Source: Solobacterium sp.
Lineage (GTDB): Bacteria; Bacillota_I; Bacilli_A; Erysipelotrichales; Erysipelotrichaceae
Assembly: GCA_017419465.1 (NCBI GenBank)
Contig: JAFOLE010000198.1
Location: forward strand, 1 to 29,871
Reading direction: 5' to 3'
DNA: 29,871 nucleotides
Of this stretch, positions 15,562-22,777 are shown piece after piece (the stretch's first letter is position 1; the number at the start of each line of letters is the position of its first letter). Position numbers and translations under genes: made by a program. The notes beneath the pieces were generated by a model. That model was not told the origin of the DNA and ran no database searches. It saw nothing but the letters and a program-made list of their open reading frames with translations.

Positions 15562-15596
15562 ACAGATTATTTTACTATATTTTTACGAACGTTCAA
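15559..15596 (-). promoter_or_regulatory. Promoter abutting the glucosaminidase start codon
   Basis: On the minus strand TTGAAC (15596-15591), a 16-bp spacer and TAAAAT (15574-15569) are followed by 7 nt and the ATG at 15561. The -35 lies within the last codons of the upstream gene. No ribosome binding site is present, so a leaderless start is plausible. A TATAGT 5 bp further upstream is an alternative -10 that would give a leader of about 5 nt. Confidence 0.5.
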
Positions 15597-16458
15597 CGTA
15601 CAGCAGCATTACTTTTATGCCCTTTGCGTACGTTGAAAGAAACTCATCAATCGTGATGCGGTGATGGTTCTTTCCGTAGACCGCATTAAACACATAAATA
15701 CTGCCGTCATGGCGGATCCGGTAGGAACAATAATGGGATCCCCGCTTCTGCGAATACAGCAGAATTCCGTTCCGGCTTCCGGCCATTGCCCTGCGGACGG
15801 CACGCCGTCCGATGGCGGCTTTGACCGGAAGATCACGGCGCCGCAGGTAAAAGAACAGTTTGAAATAATTCTCTCCGAACAGTTCTCCGGAAGGATCAAG
15901 ACGGGAAAGCCCGCGGGCGGTTTCCTCCATGGTCTGTTCCTTTCCGTTGAGTTTCAGAATGTTATATGCCGCGATCCAGCCGCACCCTTTATCCCGCGTG
16001 GAAAACCACCCGAACGGAAGGCTGGTCATCTGCCCCTGATTGATCAGGAATCCCTCCCGGTCAAAACAGCTGTCGGGAATCTGATAGCGCCACGGTTCAA
16101 CGCTGCGCTTGTAGATCGTACCTTTCGGATAAAACAGATTCCGGGGGAATACCGTCTTCATTCTGTCGTCATGGGAGTAGCTGTAAAGCATGGCAGGATG
16201 CAGAGAGCGGATCGCATCATTGGCCGCAACCGCAAAACCATGATGAAGCAGCTCCGCATCGATGTCTTCAATAAATTCGGTCACGATCAGTACATTGTCC
16301 CGTCCATCGGAGTAGAAGGATGCCCTTCCGATCTGCCGCTGGTTTTCCAGAACCGCAAGTGTGCGGACCGGTTCCCGATTGGAAAATATTAAAAGCTTCG
16401 CGGGCATACGCTGAGCGCGAAGCATTTCTTCGGATGTCACTTTCCGAAGCAGGATCAT
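15583..16458 (-). CDS. Two-domain protein with C-terminal papain-like (C39-type) cysteine peptidase domain
   Basis: 291 residues, family not recognised by name. The C-terminal half looks like a papain-fold cysteine peptidase of the C39-like type: Cys159 in DKGCGWIAAYNILKLNGK, His242 in KRGSHYCSYRI, and Asn258 in SIYVFNAVYGKNH give a plausible Cys-His-Asn triad in the right order and spacing. The N-terminal half (about 1-125) has alternating strands and helices; its AANDAIRSLHPAMLYSYSHD and following LFYPKGTIYKR loosely recall GNAT acetyltransferases, but I cannot assign it. There is no signal peptide or membrane segment, so it is probably cytoplasmic. GGAG lies 10 nt before the ATG, and the gene begins 2 bp after the Nudix stop, so the two are co-transcribed. 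Peptidase activity is inferred only. Confidence 0.65.
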   Translation of the reverse strand: MILLRKVTSEEMLRAQRMPAKLLIFSNREPVRTLAVLENQRQIGRASFYSDGRDNVLIVTEFIEDIDAELLHHGFAVAANDAIRSLHPAMLYSYSHDDRMKTVFPRNLFYPKGTIYKRSVEPWRYQIPDSCFDREGFLINQGQMTSLPFGWFSTRDKGCGWIAAYNILKLNGKEQTMEETARGLSRLDPSGELFGENYFKLFFYLRRRDLPVKAAIGRRAVRRAMAGSRNGILLYSQKRGSHYCSYRIRHDGSIYVFNAVYGKNHHRITIDEFLSTYAKGIKVMLLYVERS

Positions 16459-16460
16459 GA

Positions 16461-16886
16461 TCAGAATTCTCCGTCGTCAAGTTCGCGGATAAAACGAACC
16501 GCTTTACGGAATAACTGCTTGTCATTCTCATAGGTAAGAAGCGCAGCCGCATCGATCCGATTTGCCCAGAGGATCTCCGCAACTTCTTCTTTCTGCCGGT
16601 GCAGTTCATCACTGGCAGGTGACGCAAGGAACCAGACAACATCCTTGGCTACGCCTTCACGCGGACTGTAATGCGTCTCTTCACGGAATCCGCCGAGAAA
16701 ACGGATATCAAGGCCGGTCTCTTCTTTGACTTCCCGCCTTGCGGTCTCCATCTCGTCTTCCGTTCCTTCTACATGTCCTTTCGGGAAGCACCAGTGCCCC
16801 TGATTCTGACGGATAATCAGAACCTCAAGTTCCGGCGCATGACGGAAAATCACAGCGCCGCAGGACTTTTCATACTTCTCTTTCAT
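16461..16886 (-). CDS. Nudix hydrolase, asymmetric Ap4A hydrolase-like
   Basis: 141 residues. The complete Nudix box is GHVEGTEDEMETARREVKEETGL (positions about 38-60; the G-x5-E-x7-REVKEETG pattern), which binds the metal-pyrophosphate. The preceding SCGAVIFRHAPELEVLIIRQ and HWCFPKGH are typical of bis(5'-nucleosyl)-tetraphosphatase-type Nudix enzymes, which split Ap4A to ATP and AMP. The length fits a single domain. GAGGGG lies about 8 nt before the ATG. It is first in a minus-strand cluster with the papain-like protein, the glucosaminidase and the ParB-like gene. The substrate may instead be another nucleoside diphosphate derivative. Confidence 0.85.
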   Translation of the reverse strand: MKEKYEKSCGAVIFRHAPELEVLIIRQNQGHWCFPKGHVEGTEDEMETARREVKEETGLDIRFLGGFREETHYSPREGVAKDVVWFLASPASDELHRQKEEVAEILWANRIDAAALLTYENDKQLFRKAVRFIRELDDGEF

Positions 16887-16906
16887 AGTTGACCCCTCTA
16901 ACAGTA

Positions 16907-16956
16907 CGGACAGTGTCCGACTTCTTTAGTATACCGAATTCCCGACCGAACAAAAA
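16907..16956 (-). promoter_or_regulatory. Promoter and inverted repeat upstream of the Nudix gene
   Basis: On the minus strand a TATACT -10 (16933-16928) has only a weak -35 (TTTTTG, 16956-16951) 17 bp upstream. Just past the predicted start is CGGACA-C-TGTCCG (16907-16919), a perfect 6-bp inverted repeat with a 1-bp centre. Its position suits a repressor operator; the 1-nt centre is too tight for a stable RNA hairpin without opening two pairs. Confidence 0.4.
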
Positions 16957-16996
16957 GAAAAACCGTCCTGCCGGAAGATGTCCGGAAGAACGGTTT
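16955..16996 (-). terminator. Terminator of metNIQ
   Basis: On the minus strand AAACCGT (16996-16990) pairs with ACGGTTT (16966-16960), with further inner pairing of two CCGG-containing arms, followed by TTTTTCTTTTT. It lies 8 nt past the metQ stop. Confidence 0.85.
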
Positions 16997-17004
16997 CAGG
17001 ATCC

Positions 17005-17868
17005 TTATTTCGTTGCCGGAATAACAGAGCCGTCACTCCACTGGGATTTAATGAAGTTGACGATATCCTCGGACTGCAGAACTTCCACGAGCGCCTTGAT
17101 CTTGGCATCATTCTCATGGCCTTCCTGGCAGGCAACGATGTTTACATACGGGTTGTCCTGGTCTGCCTGTTCAAGCAGGAGCGCGTCTGTGCTGGGCTTG
17201 AGTCCTGCGCCGATCGCATAGTTGCCGTTGATTGCGACAAGGTCTGCCTGGGCATCGTCCAGAGCGTTGGTGAGCTGTTCCGGATTTACTTCGATGGAGA
17301 AGTCAAAGTTGTGCGGGTTGTCGACGATGTCTTCCTTTGTGGCGCTGAGGGAATCAACATCGTCCTTCAGTGTGATCAGACCTGCCTTGGCAAGGATTTC
17401 AAGCACGCGGCCGTGGTCCGCAACGGAGTTGGATGTGATGATGTGCGCACCGTCAGGAAGTTCATCCAGGCTGGAGTACTTTCTGGAATAGAAGCCGAAC
17501 GGTTCAATATGAATGCCGCCGACATTGGAAATCTTATAACCGTTTTCTGCTTTTTCATTGTCGAAGAACGGAACATGCTGGAAGAAGTTGGCATCTGCGT
17601 CGCCGTCAGAAACGGCACGGTTCGGTGTGTAGTAATCTTCTGTTTCGATGATATCAAGCTCCACATTGTACTTCTCGAGAAGAATCGGCTTTGCCTCATT
17701 CAGAATGACTTCATGCGGATTTGCGGTTGCGATAACCGTAAGCTTTTCCGGCGCTGCTGCACCGCCTTCTGCTGGTGCTGCCTCAGCAGAAGAAGAACTG
17801 CCGCATGCGGCAAGCGAAAGCGCAAGAACTGCGGCCGCAAGAGATTTGAATACGTTTGCTGTTTTCAT
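17005..17868 (-). CDS. metQ: Methionine-binding lipoprotein MetQ
   Basis: 287 residues. A lipoprotein signal with lipobox LAAC places the lipidated Cys at position 22, followed by a Ser/Ala/Gly linker. The NlpA/MetQ core begins KLTVIATANPHEVILNEAKP and includes ETEDYYTPNRAVSDGDADANFFQHVPF and the family's ADLVAINGNYAIGAGL. MetQ captures methionine at the outer face of the membrane and delivers it to the MetNI transporter. AAGGGG is 8 nt before the ATG. It is the last gene of metN-metI-metQ, 16 bp after metI, and is followed by a terminator. The T-box upstream supports methionine as substrate. Confidence 0.95.
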   Translation of the reverse strand: MKTANVFKSLAAAVLALSLAACGSSSSAEAAPAEGGAAAPEKLTVIATANPHEVILNEAKPILLEKYNVELDIIETEDYYTPNRAVSDGDADANFFQHVPFFDNEKAENGYKISNVGGIHIEPFGFYSRKYSSLDELPDGAHIITSNSVADHGRVLEILAKAGLITLKDDVDSLSATKEDIVDNPHNFDFSIEVNPEQLTNALDDAQADLVAINGNYAIGAGLKPSTDALLLEQADQDNPYVNIVACQEGHENDAKIKALVEVLQSEDIVNFIKSQWSDGSVIPATK

Positions 17869-17884
17869 TTCATTTTCCCCTTTT

Positions 17885-18541
17885 CTATCGTTTATCTATC
17901 TTTTTGACGATCGCATCACCGGCCCACTGAATCGCAAACACGATCAGGACGATGATAACGGTGGATGTATAAAGAACTGCATCATTCCGTCTGGCAAAAC
18001 CATACATGTATGCAAGATTTCCCAGACCGCCGGCACCGATTGCGCCTGCCATAGCGGTATAGCCGACAAGTGAGATGCCGGTTACCGCAATGCCGGAGAC
18101 GATGGCCGGAAGTGCTTCAGGAAGCAGAACCTTACGGATGATCTGACCGTTGGAAGCGCCCATTGCCTTGGAGGCTTCAATCGTTCCCTTATCGACTTCC
18201 TGGAATGCAATCACACACATCCGTGCGTAGAACGGTGTGGATGCGGCGATCAGCGGCGGAAGTGCCGCCTTGGCACCAAGCATGGAGCCGACAAGTGCAC
18301 GGGTCAGCGGAATCAGCAGGATCAGCAGGATCAGAAACGGAATTGCCCGGAGTACGTTGACAATCACATCCGTGATCCGGTTTACGATCCGGTTCTGGAA
18401 GAGTCCCCCGCTCTGTGTGCAGTAAAGCAGAATACCGATCATGAGTCCGAATACGGACGCAAAGAACAGGGAAACAAATGTCATGAATACCGTTTCCCAG
18501 ACGGCTGTAAGCAGCTGTTCAAAATTCAATGTTGTGCCCAT
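17885..18541 (-). CDS. metI: Methionine ABC transporter permease MetI
   Basis: 218 residues, the standard length. Five hydrophobic helices are visible, starting at about 15, 58, 86, 145 and 185. The EAA coupling motif that contacts MetN is EASKAMGASNGQIIRKVLLPEALP (about 122-145), and AMAGAIGAGGLG is typical of MetI. GGAGGT lies 9 nt upstream of the ATG, and only 2 bp separate it from the metN stop. Confidence 0.96.
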   Translation of the reverse strand: MGTTLNFEQLLTAVWETVFMTFVSLFFASVFGLMIGILLYCTQSGGLFQNRIVNRITDVIVNVLRAIPFLILLILLIPLTRALVGSMLGAKAALPPLIAASTPFYARMCVIAFQEVDKGTIEASKAMGASNGQIIRKVLLPEALPAIVSGIAVTGISLVGYTAMAGAIGAGGLGNLAYMYGFARRNDAVLYTSTVIIVLIVFAIQWAGDAIVKKIDKR

Positions 18542-18543
18542 AC

Positions 18544-19563
18544 TCAGAGAACCTCCGCTTTTACGCCTTCCTGCACGAGTGTTTCAACGAACACGTTATA
18601 TTCTTCATCCCTGCCGTGGTAGAGATGAAGATAGGTCACGCCATACGCACCGTCAGCCGAATCGGTGATATTCGATTCGATGATGCTGACAGGGAATGAC
18701 ACTTTCCGGATGGCATTGGCAATCAGTGCGTCATCCGTGTTGTTTCCGGTAAAGGTAAGCCGCAGAAGCTGACCGTCCGGATATTTGTTTTTCAGTTTTT
18801 CCGCCAGTTCTTCGATCGGTGTCTGATCATCGACATTCTGGACAAATCGCTTGGTGATTTCATGGCGCGGATGTTCAAAGAGATCCTTTACCGTACCTTC
18901 CTCAACGATTTTTCCGTCACTCATGACCGCCATCCGCGAACATACACGCTGGACGACTTCCATCTGATGCGTGATCATTACGATCGTGATCCCGAGCTCC
19001 TCATTGATTTTCTTCAGAAGATCCAGAATCTGTTCGGTCGTATCCGGATCCAGTGCGGACGTAGCTTCATCGCAAAGCAGGATCCGCGGATTGTTCGCCA
19101 GTGCACGGGCAATACCCACACGCTGCTTCTGTCCGCCGGAGAGCTCGCTCGGATATGCATTCTCCCTTCCGTCAAGACCGACCAGATGAATCAGTTCCGA
19201 AGAACGTTTTCTGCGTTCTGCCTTCGGCACTCCCGCAAATTCCAGCGGAAGCTCAATATTCATGCGGACTGTCCGCGACCACAGCAGATTGAAGTGCTGG
19301 AAGATCATTCCGATATTCTGCCGTTCGCTGTTCAGTTCCTTCTTTGTCAGTGTCTGCATCGTGCGGCCGTCGATGATCACATCGCCGGCACTTTGTCGCT
19401 CGAGCTGATTGATGATCCGGACCAGCGTACTCTTGCCGGCGCCGGAATAACCGATAATACCGAAGATCTCGCCGTCCTGAATCGTAAGGCTGACTCCGTT
19501 TACCGCATGAATCTGATCATCCTTGGTATCAAACACCTTGGTGATATTCTTCAGTTCAATCAT
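18544..19563 (-). CDS. metN: Methionine ABC transporter ATPase MetN
   Basis: 339 residues from the chosen ATG (MIELKNITKVF), supported by AAAGGAG 8 nt upstream; an in-frame start further up would fall inside the T-box terminator. Motifs: Walker A GYSGAGKST, Q-loop FQHFNLLWSRT, signature LSGGQKQRVGIARAL, Walker B ILLCDEATSALDP and switch MITHQM. The C-terminal NIL domain (about 265-339, from LRLTFTGNNTDDALIANA) binds methionine and mediates transinhibition in characterised MetN. It is the first gene of metNIQ, under T-box control. Confidence 0.96.
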   Translation of the reverse strand: MIELKNITKVFDTKDDQIHAVNGVSLTIQDGEIFGIIGYSGAGKSTLVRIINQLERQSAGDVIIDGRTMQTLTKKELNSERQNIGMIFQHFNLLWSRTVRMNIELPLEFAGVPKAERRKRSSELIHLVGLDGRENAYPSELSGGQKQRVGIARALANNPRILLCDEATSALDPDTTEQILDLLKKINEELGITIVMITHQMEVVQRVCSRMAVMSDGKIVEEGTVKDLFEHPRHEITKRFVQNVDDQTPIEELAEKLKNKYPDGQLLRLTFTGNNTDDALIANAIRKVSFPVSIIESNITDSADGAYGVTYLHLYHGRDEEYNVFVETLVQEGVKAEVL

Positions 19564-19580
19564 GGCTCTCTCCTTTCCTG

Positions 19581-19838
19581 AAAATAAAATCCCGTCCTGC
19601 ACTGCAGGGACGGGATCAATAATCTCGTGTTACCACCTTGCTTCACAGATACATCACTGCATCTGCCTCACTGAGTACTGTCATACTCGCTTCCGTTAAC
19701 GGGGAATTCCGTCAGGCCCTACATTTCGGACCTGCAGCTCCAAGACCATGTTCATGCACTTATTGCCGATCCCTTTTCAGCACCCGGGACTCTCTTCTGC
19801 GGCAAACCCTGCATTACTCTTCTTTTCGCAGCCTTTAT
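19581..19838 (-). ncRNA. T-box leader of metNIQ, probable tRNA-Met sensor
   Basis: On the minus strand, ahead of metN, the T-box sequence AAGGTGGTAACACGAG (opposite about 19625-19640) is followed by a terminator, ATCCCGTCC (19616-19608) with GGACGGGAT (19597-19589) and TTTTATTTT. Stem I features are seen upstream: AGAGAG near 19790 and a GAACATGG segment with ATG at 19749-19747 (a second ATG at 19755-19753), either of which could be the Met specifier. The TGGT of the bulge would pair with ACCA of a tRNA whose discriminator is A, as in tRNA-Met. Uncharged tRNA stabilises the antiterminator and turns on transport genes. Confidence 0.9.
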
Positions 19839-19844
19839 GATAAG

Positions 19845-19872
19845 AGTTTACATCAAAACATCTGAAAGTCAA
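19845..19872 (-). promoter_or_regulatory. Promoter of the metNIQ T-box transcript
   Basis: Minus-strand TTGACT (19872-19867) and TAAACT (19850-19845) are 16 bp apart; predicted start about 19838, giving a leader of about 275 nt, the usual size for a T-box. Confidence 0.6.
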
Positions 19873-19910
19873 TTCACGTTTTTTCCAATCGCAGTTCCTT
19901 TATGCATAAG

Positions 19911-19935
19911 AAAAGCCGGAGCATATGTCTCCGGC
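19911..19935 (-). terminator. Terminator of ftsA-ftsZ
   Basis: Minus-strand GCCGGAG, loop ACATATG and CTCCGGC form a perfect 7-bp stem followed by TTTTCTT. It lies 16 nt past the ftsZ stop. Confidence 0.88.
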
Positions 19936-19950
19936 CTGTGTATTGATTGA

Positions 19951-21039
19951 TTAACTGCGATGGAAGAATGCAGGAATTCCGTCATCGTCATCATCAACGG
20001 CAGAGATGGATCCGAATCCAAGACCGTCATCGTTGGAGAGCGATACACCACCCATCGGGCTTGCGGCGATTGCCGGTCCGTCGCTTGGAATGAGATCCGG
20101 TTTCGGAAGATCGAATCCGGTTGCGATAACCGTAACAATAATCGCTTCACCGATCTTGTCGTTGATCGCGACACCGAAGATGATGTCGATATCAGAACCA
20201 GCCGCATCACGGATGTAATCGACTGCTTCCTGTGCATCATACGCACTCATGGAAACGCCGCCGGTAACATTGACGATTGCGGACTTCGCACCGGAGATCT
20301 GTGCTTCAAGCAGAGGCGACTGAATTGCCTTCTCGGCAGCTTCCTGTGCCTTGTTTTCGCCCTGAGCCATACCGATACCGATCAGTGCACTGCCCTGGCC
20401 TTCCATGACGGACTTGATATCCGCAAAGTCGAGGTTGATGATGGCAGGAACTGCGATCAGGTCAGTAATGGTCTGAACACCCTGACGGAGAATATTGTCA
20501 GCTTCTTTGAACGCATCTTCAAACGGAATATGACCGATGACTTCCAGCACCTTGTTGTTGGAGATGATGATCAGGGAGTCAACATATTCCTTCAACTGTT
20601 CCAGACCCTGTTCCGCCTGGATCATGCGTTTCTTTCCTTCGAAGTTGAACGGCTTTGTTACGATACCTACGGTAAGGCAGCCCAGTTCCTTCGCGATTTT
20701 CGCAAACATCGGAGAAGCTCCGGTTCCGGTTCCTCCGCCAAGACCTGCAGTAAGGAATACCATATCGGTGCCTTCCATTGCCTTGCGGATTTCCTCTTCA
20801 CTCTCGACCGCGGCTTTGCGTCCGTTATCAGGATTGCCGCCGGCTCCGAGTCCGGATTTTCCAAGCTGAATTTTGTTCTGAACCGGAGAAACATCCAGTG
20901 CCTGAAGGTCCGTATTGGCAATGTAGAACTCTACGCCCTGCACGCCTTCCTGAACCATTCGGTTAACCGCATTTCCGCCGGCGCCGCCGATTCCGAAAAC
21001 CTTTATTCTCGCTACCTGGTTATACATCAAATCTGCCAT
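19951..21039 (-). CDS. ftsZ: Cell division GTPase FtsZ
   Basis: 362 residues, tubulin-like. The GTP-binding glycine loop is LGGGTGTGASP (about 99-109); the N-terminal IKVFGIGGAGGNAVNRM (12-28) binds nucleotide; the T7 synergy loop NLDFADIKSVM (about 201-211) completes the active site of the neighbouring subunit. After the GTPase core (to about 316) comes a short linker of about 30 residues, then the acidic DDDDDGIPAFFHRS, corresponding to the conserved C-terminal peptide (usually D-IP-FL-R) that binds FtsA and EzrA. AGAGG lies 9 nt upstream of the ATG. It follows ftsA by 15 bp. The linker is at the short end for the family. Confidence 0.98.
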   Translation of the reverse strand: MADLMYNQVARIKVFGIGGAGGNAVNRMVQEGVQGVEFYIANTDLQALDVSPVQNKIQLGKSGLGAGGNPDNGRKAAVESEEEIRKAMEGTDMVFLTAGLGGGTGTGASPMFAKIAKELGCLTVGIVTKPFNFEGKKRMIQAEQGLEQLKEYVDSLIIISNNKVLEVIGHIPFEDAFKEADNILRQGVQTITDLIAVPAIINLDFADIKSVMEGQGSALIGIGMAQGENKAQEAAEKAIQSPLLEAQISGAKSAIVNVTGGVSMSAYDAQEAVDYIRDAAGSDIDIIFGVAINDKIGEAIIVTVIATGFDLPKPDLIPSDGPAIAASPMGGVSLSNDDGLGFGSISAVDDDDDGIPAFFHRS

Positions 21040-21054
21040 ACAATGGTACCTCTC

Positions 21055-22317
21055 TTATTTCTTCGCATCGAAGAGAATTCCTCTCAACTTCTTCGCGAGT
21101 GTGTCTTCTGTATTTCCGTTATCCGTACGTTCACGATACGATACAGACTTTATGAACGCTTCCATGTCGAGACTGTTATCGGTATAACCGGTAATCGGCT
21201 GTCTGTCTTTATAAGCGTAGAAAAGCCCGAGGCAAGCGGATAACCCTGCGTTACGTCCGCCAAGCGTTTCGGGAATATAGTCCTTAACCTCGCATTTGAG
21301 AGCATCTGCCAAAAGTGCAGAAAAACCCTGCATTTCTCCGCCCTCGCCTGTAATAATAACAGTAGTCTTCCCTGCTTGCAAGATTGGCCGGCACAATTTC
21401 TCAATCGAAGCAACCCATCCTGCGGCCATCGGACGCAGTGTCATACACAGTTCCTTTTCGGTGATTTTCTTTGTTTCCTCGCCATCCTGCCAGATATAGA
21501 CCGGATTGTCGCTGTATTCCTTCTTGCCGAGCTGTGCACTGTACTTGACCAGTTCACATGCATCCGTGACATTGAGGCCGTATTTCTTGGTAAGCGCACC
21601 GGCAATCGTTCCAAGACCGGAGTCCAGGATCATTGCGGAATTCACACGGCCGCGCGTAATCAGGCCAAGTGTTGTCATGGCACGTTCCATCTTCAGGACA
21701 ATGACATTCTGATCCACCGCCTGTTCGAACAGTGCTGCCTCTTTTGCGACCGCAAAGATGTCCAGATACAGATCCATGACCTGGAGGTTGGACTGTTCCA
21801 CACAGGTAACCAGATCAAAACTCATCTTGCGGTCTGCACAGAGCAGATCGATATCAATGGTAAGATCTGTTGCCCGTTCACCGATCGGGATACGGCGGCT
21901 CGAAATGCCGTTTACCGTATACTTGACGCATACGGTCTGAATCAGTGCATAGTTCTTGCCGATATTCACCTGTTCTGCACGCTTGATTGCGTTGCGGACA
22001 TCCTGAATCGTAACGGTATTGTCAATTCCCTCAATACGAACGGTAGACTTCAGGGAATACCGCTTCATATTGAAGCTCGGCATCCCGAGAATGACGCGTT
22101 CGATCCGCGCACCAATCATCTTTTCCGCATCTGCGCATGCCTTCTGAATGGCATTGATGATCGCAACCGGATCCGTAACGGCATTGCCGCTGATTCCGTT
22201 GCACGGAATGCGCTCTACTTTGATAATATTAAAACGCGTATTAAAAAACTCACCGACGATGAGCCGGACTTCATGATCTGATATTTCTAACGCTGCATAA
22301 ATCTGCTTGTCATTCAT
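21055..22317 (-). CDS. ftsA: Cell division protein FtsA, divergent
   Basis: 420 residues from ATG 22317, chosen for AAGGAG about 11 nt upstream. The gene order (directly before ftsZ), length and several motifs identify FtsA: VILGMPSFNMKRYS (75-88), the SHS2/1C-like region about 88-165, ETLGGRNAGLSACLGLFYAY (350-369) and an amphipathic C-terminal helix LAKKLRGILFDAKK, which would tether FtsZ to the membrane. The actin-like ATP site is not recognisable: phosphate loop 1 reads ALEISDHEV where DIGTSK-type residues are expected, loop 2 reads VIVLKMERAMTT instead of VVDIGGGTTD, and the adenosine motif reads IITGEGGEM. It may bind nucleotide poorly or not at all. The gene order makes the role secure; the mechanism is uncertain. 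Confidence 0.88.
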   Translation of the reverse strand: MNDKQIYAALEISDHEVRLIVGEFFNTRFNIIKVERIPCNGISGNAVTDPVAIINAIQKACADAEKMIGARIERVILGMPSFNMKRYSLKSTVRIEGIDNTVTIQDVRNAIKRAEQVNIGKNYALIQTVCVKYTVNGISSRRIPIGERATDLTIDIDLLCADRKMSFDLVTCVEQSNLQVMDLYLDIFAVAKEAALFEQAVDQNVIVLKMERAMTTLGLITRGRVNSAMILDSGLGTIAGALTKKYGLNVTDACELVKYSAQLGKKEYSDNPVYIWQDGEETKKITEKELCMTLRPMAAGWVASIEKLCRPILQAGKTTVIITGEGGEMQGFSALLADALKCEVKDYIPETLGGRNAGLSACLGLFYAYKDRQPITGYTDNSLDMEAFIKSVSYRERTDNGNTEDTLAKKLRGILFDAKK

Positions 22318-22344
22318 CGATGTTAAAACTCCTTGCATCAACGT

Positions 22345-22373
22345 AGAATATTTTAACACAACAAGTTTTTCAG
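22345..22373 (-). promoter_or_regulatory. Candidate promoter of ftsA-ftsZ
   Basis: Minus-strand CTGAAA (22373-22368) is 17 bp from TATTCT (22350-22345), with a predicted start near 22338, about 20 nt before the ftsA ATG. The -35 is weak. Confidence 0.4.
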
Positions 22374-22433
22374 AGATACCTCAAAACATCGGTTTTCCGT
22401 AAATCCACCTGCAAATTGCCCGGATTTTCCTTG

Positions 22434-22462
22434 TTGCAATTCATTTTCAATCATGATATTCT
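22434..22462 (+). promoter_or_regulatory. Promoter of rpmB
   Basis: TTGCAA (22434-22439) and TATTCT (22457-22462) are 17 bp apart; the -10 has an extended TGA. Predicted start about 22469, 26 nt before the ATG. Confidence 0.7.
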
Positions 22463-22494
22463 ATTCAAGCATTGTCAGGAATGGAGGTGTGGTC

Positions 22495-22710
22495 ATGTCC
22501 AGAGTATGTCAGGTATCCGGAAAGAAACCGATGTCGGGAAATAGACGTTCACATTCCCTGCGCGCTACTCGCCGTAAGTGGAATGTCAACCTGCAGAAGG
22601 TTCATGTTGTGATTGACGGCAAGCCTCAGACCATCAAGGTCTCGGCGCGTGCGTTAAAGACGCTGAAAGGCGGCACAAAGAAGAAGACTGCAGCCCCGAC
22701 TGAAGCATAA
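22495..22710 (+). CDS. rpmB: 50S ribosomal protein L28 (bL28)
   Basis: 71 residues from ATG 22495, preceded by GGAGGTGTGGTC, which decides the start over an in-frame upstream ATG inside the promoter. The sequence begins MSRVCQVSGKKPMSGNRRSH and has TRRKWNVNLQKV, both typical of L28; the tail is Lys-rich with an unusual TAAPTEA end. L28 binds 23S rRNA in the large subunit. Only Cys5 is kept of the zinc-binding cysteines of the four-Cys form. It is convergent with thiN, in the place where rpmB is found next to the rlmN-thiN cluster in many Firmicutes. Confidence 0.97.
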   Translation: MSRVCQVSGKKPMSGNRRSHSLRATRRKWNVNLQKVHVVIDGKPQTIKVSARALKTLKGGTKKKTAAPTEA

Positions 22711-22720
22711 ACTTTCTCAG

Positions 22721-22752
22721 AAAAGGAACTACCGGCAAGGGGTTCTTTTTTT
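22721..22752 (+). terminator. Terminator of rpmB
   Basis: AAAAGGAAC pairs, with a bulged G, with GTTCTTTT across an inner ACC/GG region; seven or more T residues follow. It starts 10 nt after the rpmB stop. Confidence 0.75.
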
Positions 22753-22777
22753 GTACGTTCTCCCCTGCACATCATTG

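Noticed and set aside
19564..19872. S-box (SAM) riboswitch ahead of metN.
   Set aside because: The T-box sequence with an adjacent terminator is clear, and no S-box core is seen.
19960..21243. 427-codon plus-strand frame opposite ftsZ.
   Set aside because: Shadow of ftsZ codon usage; ftsZ is unmistakable on the other strand and the frame has no translation signals.
22453..22494. Upstream in-frame ATG that would extend L28 by 14 residues.
   Set aside because: It overlaps the -10 box, and GGAGGT sits at the right distance from the ATG at 22495.
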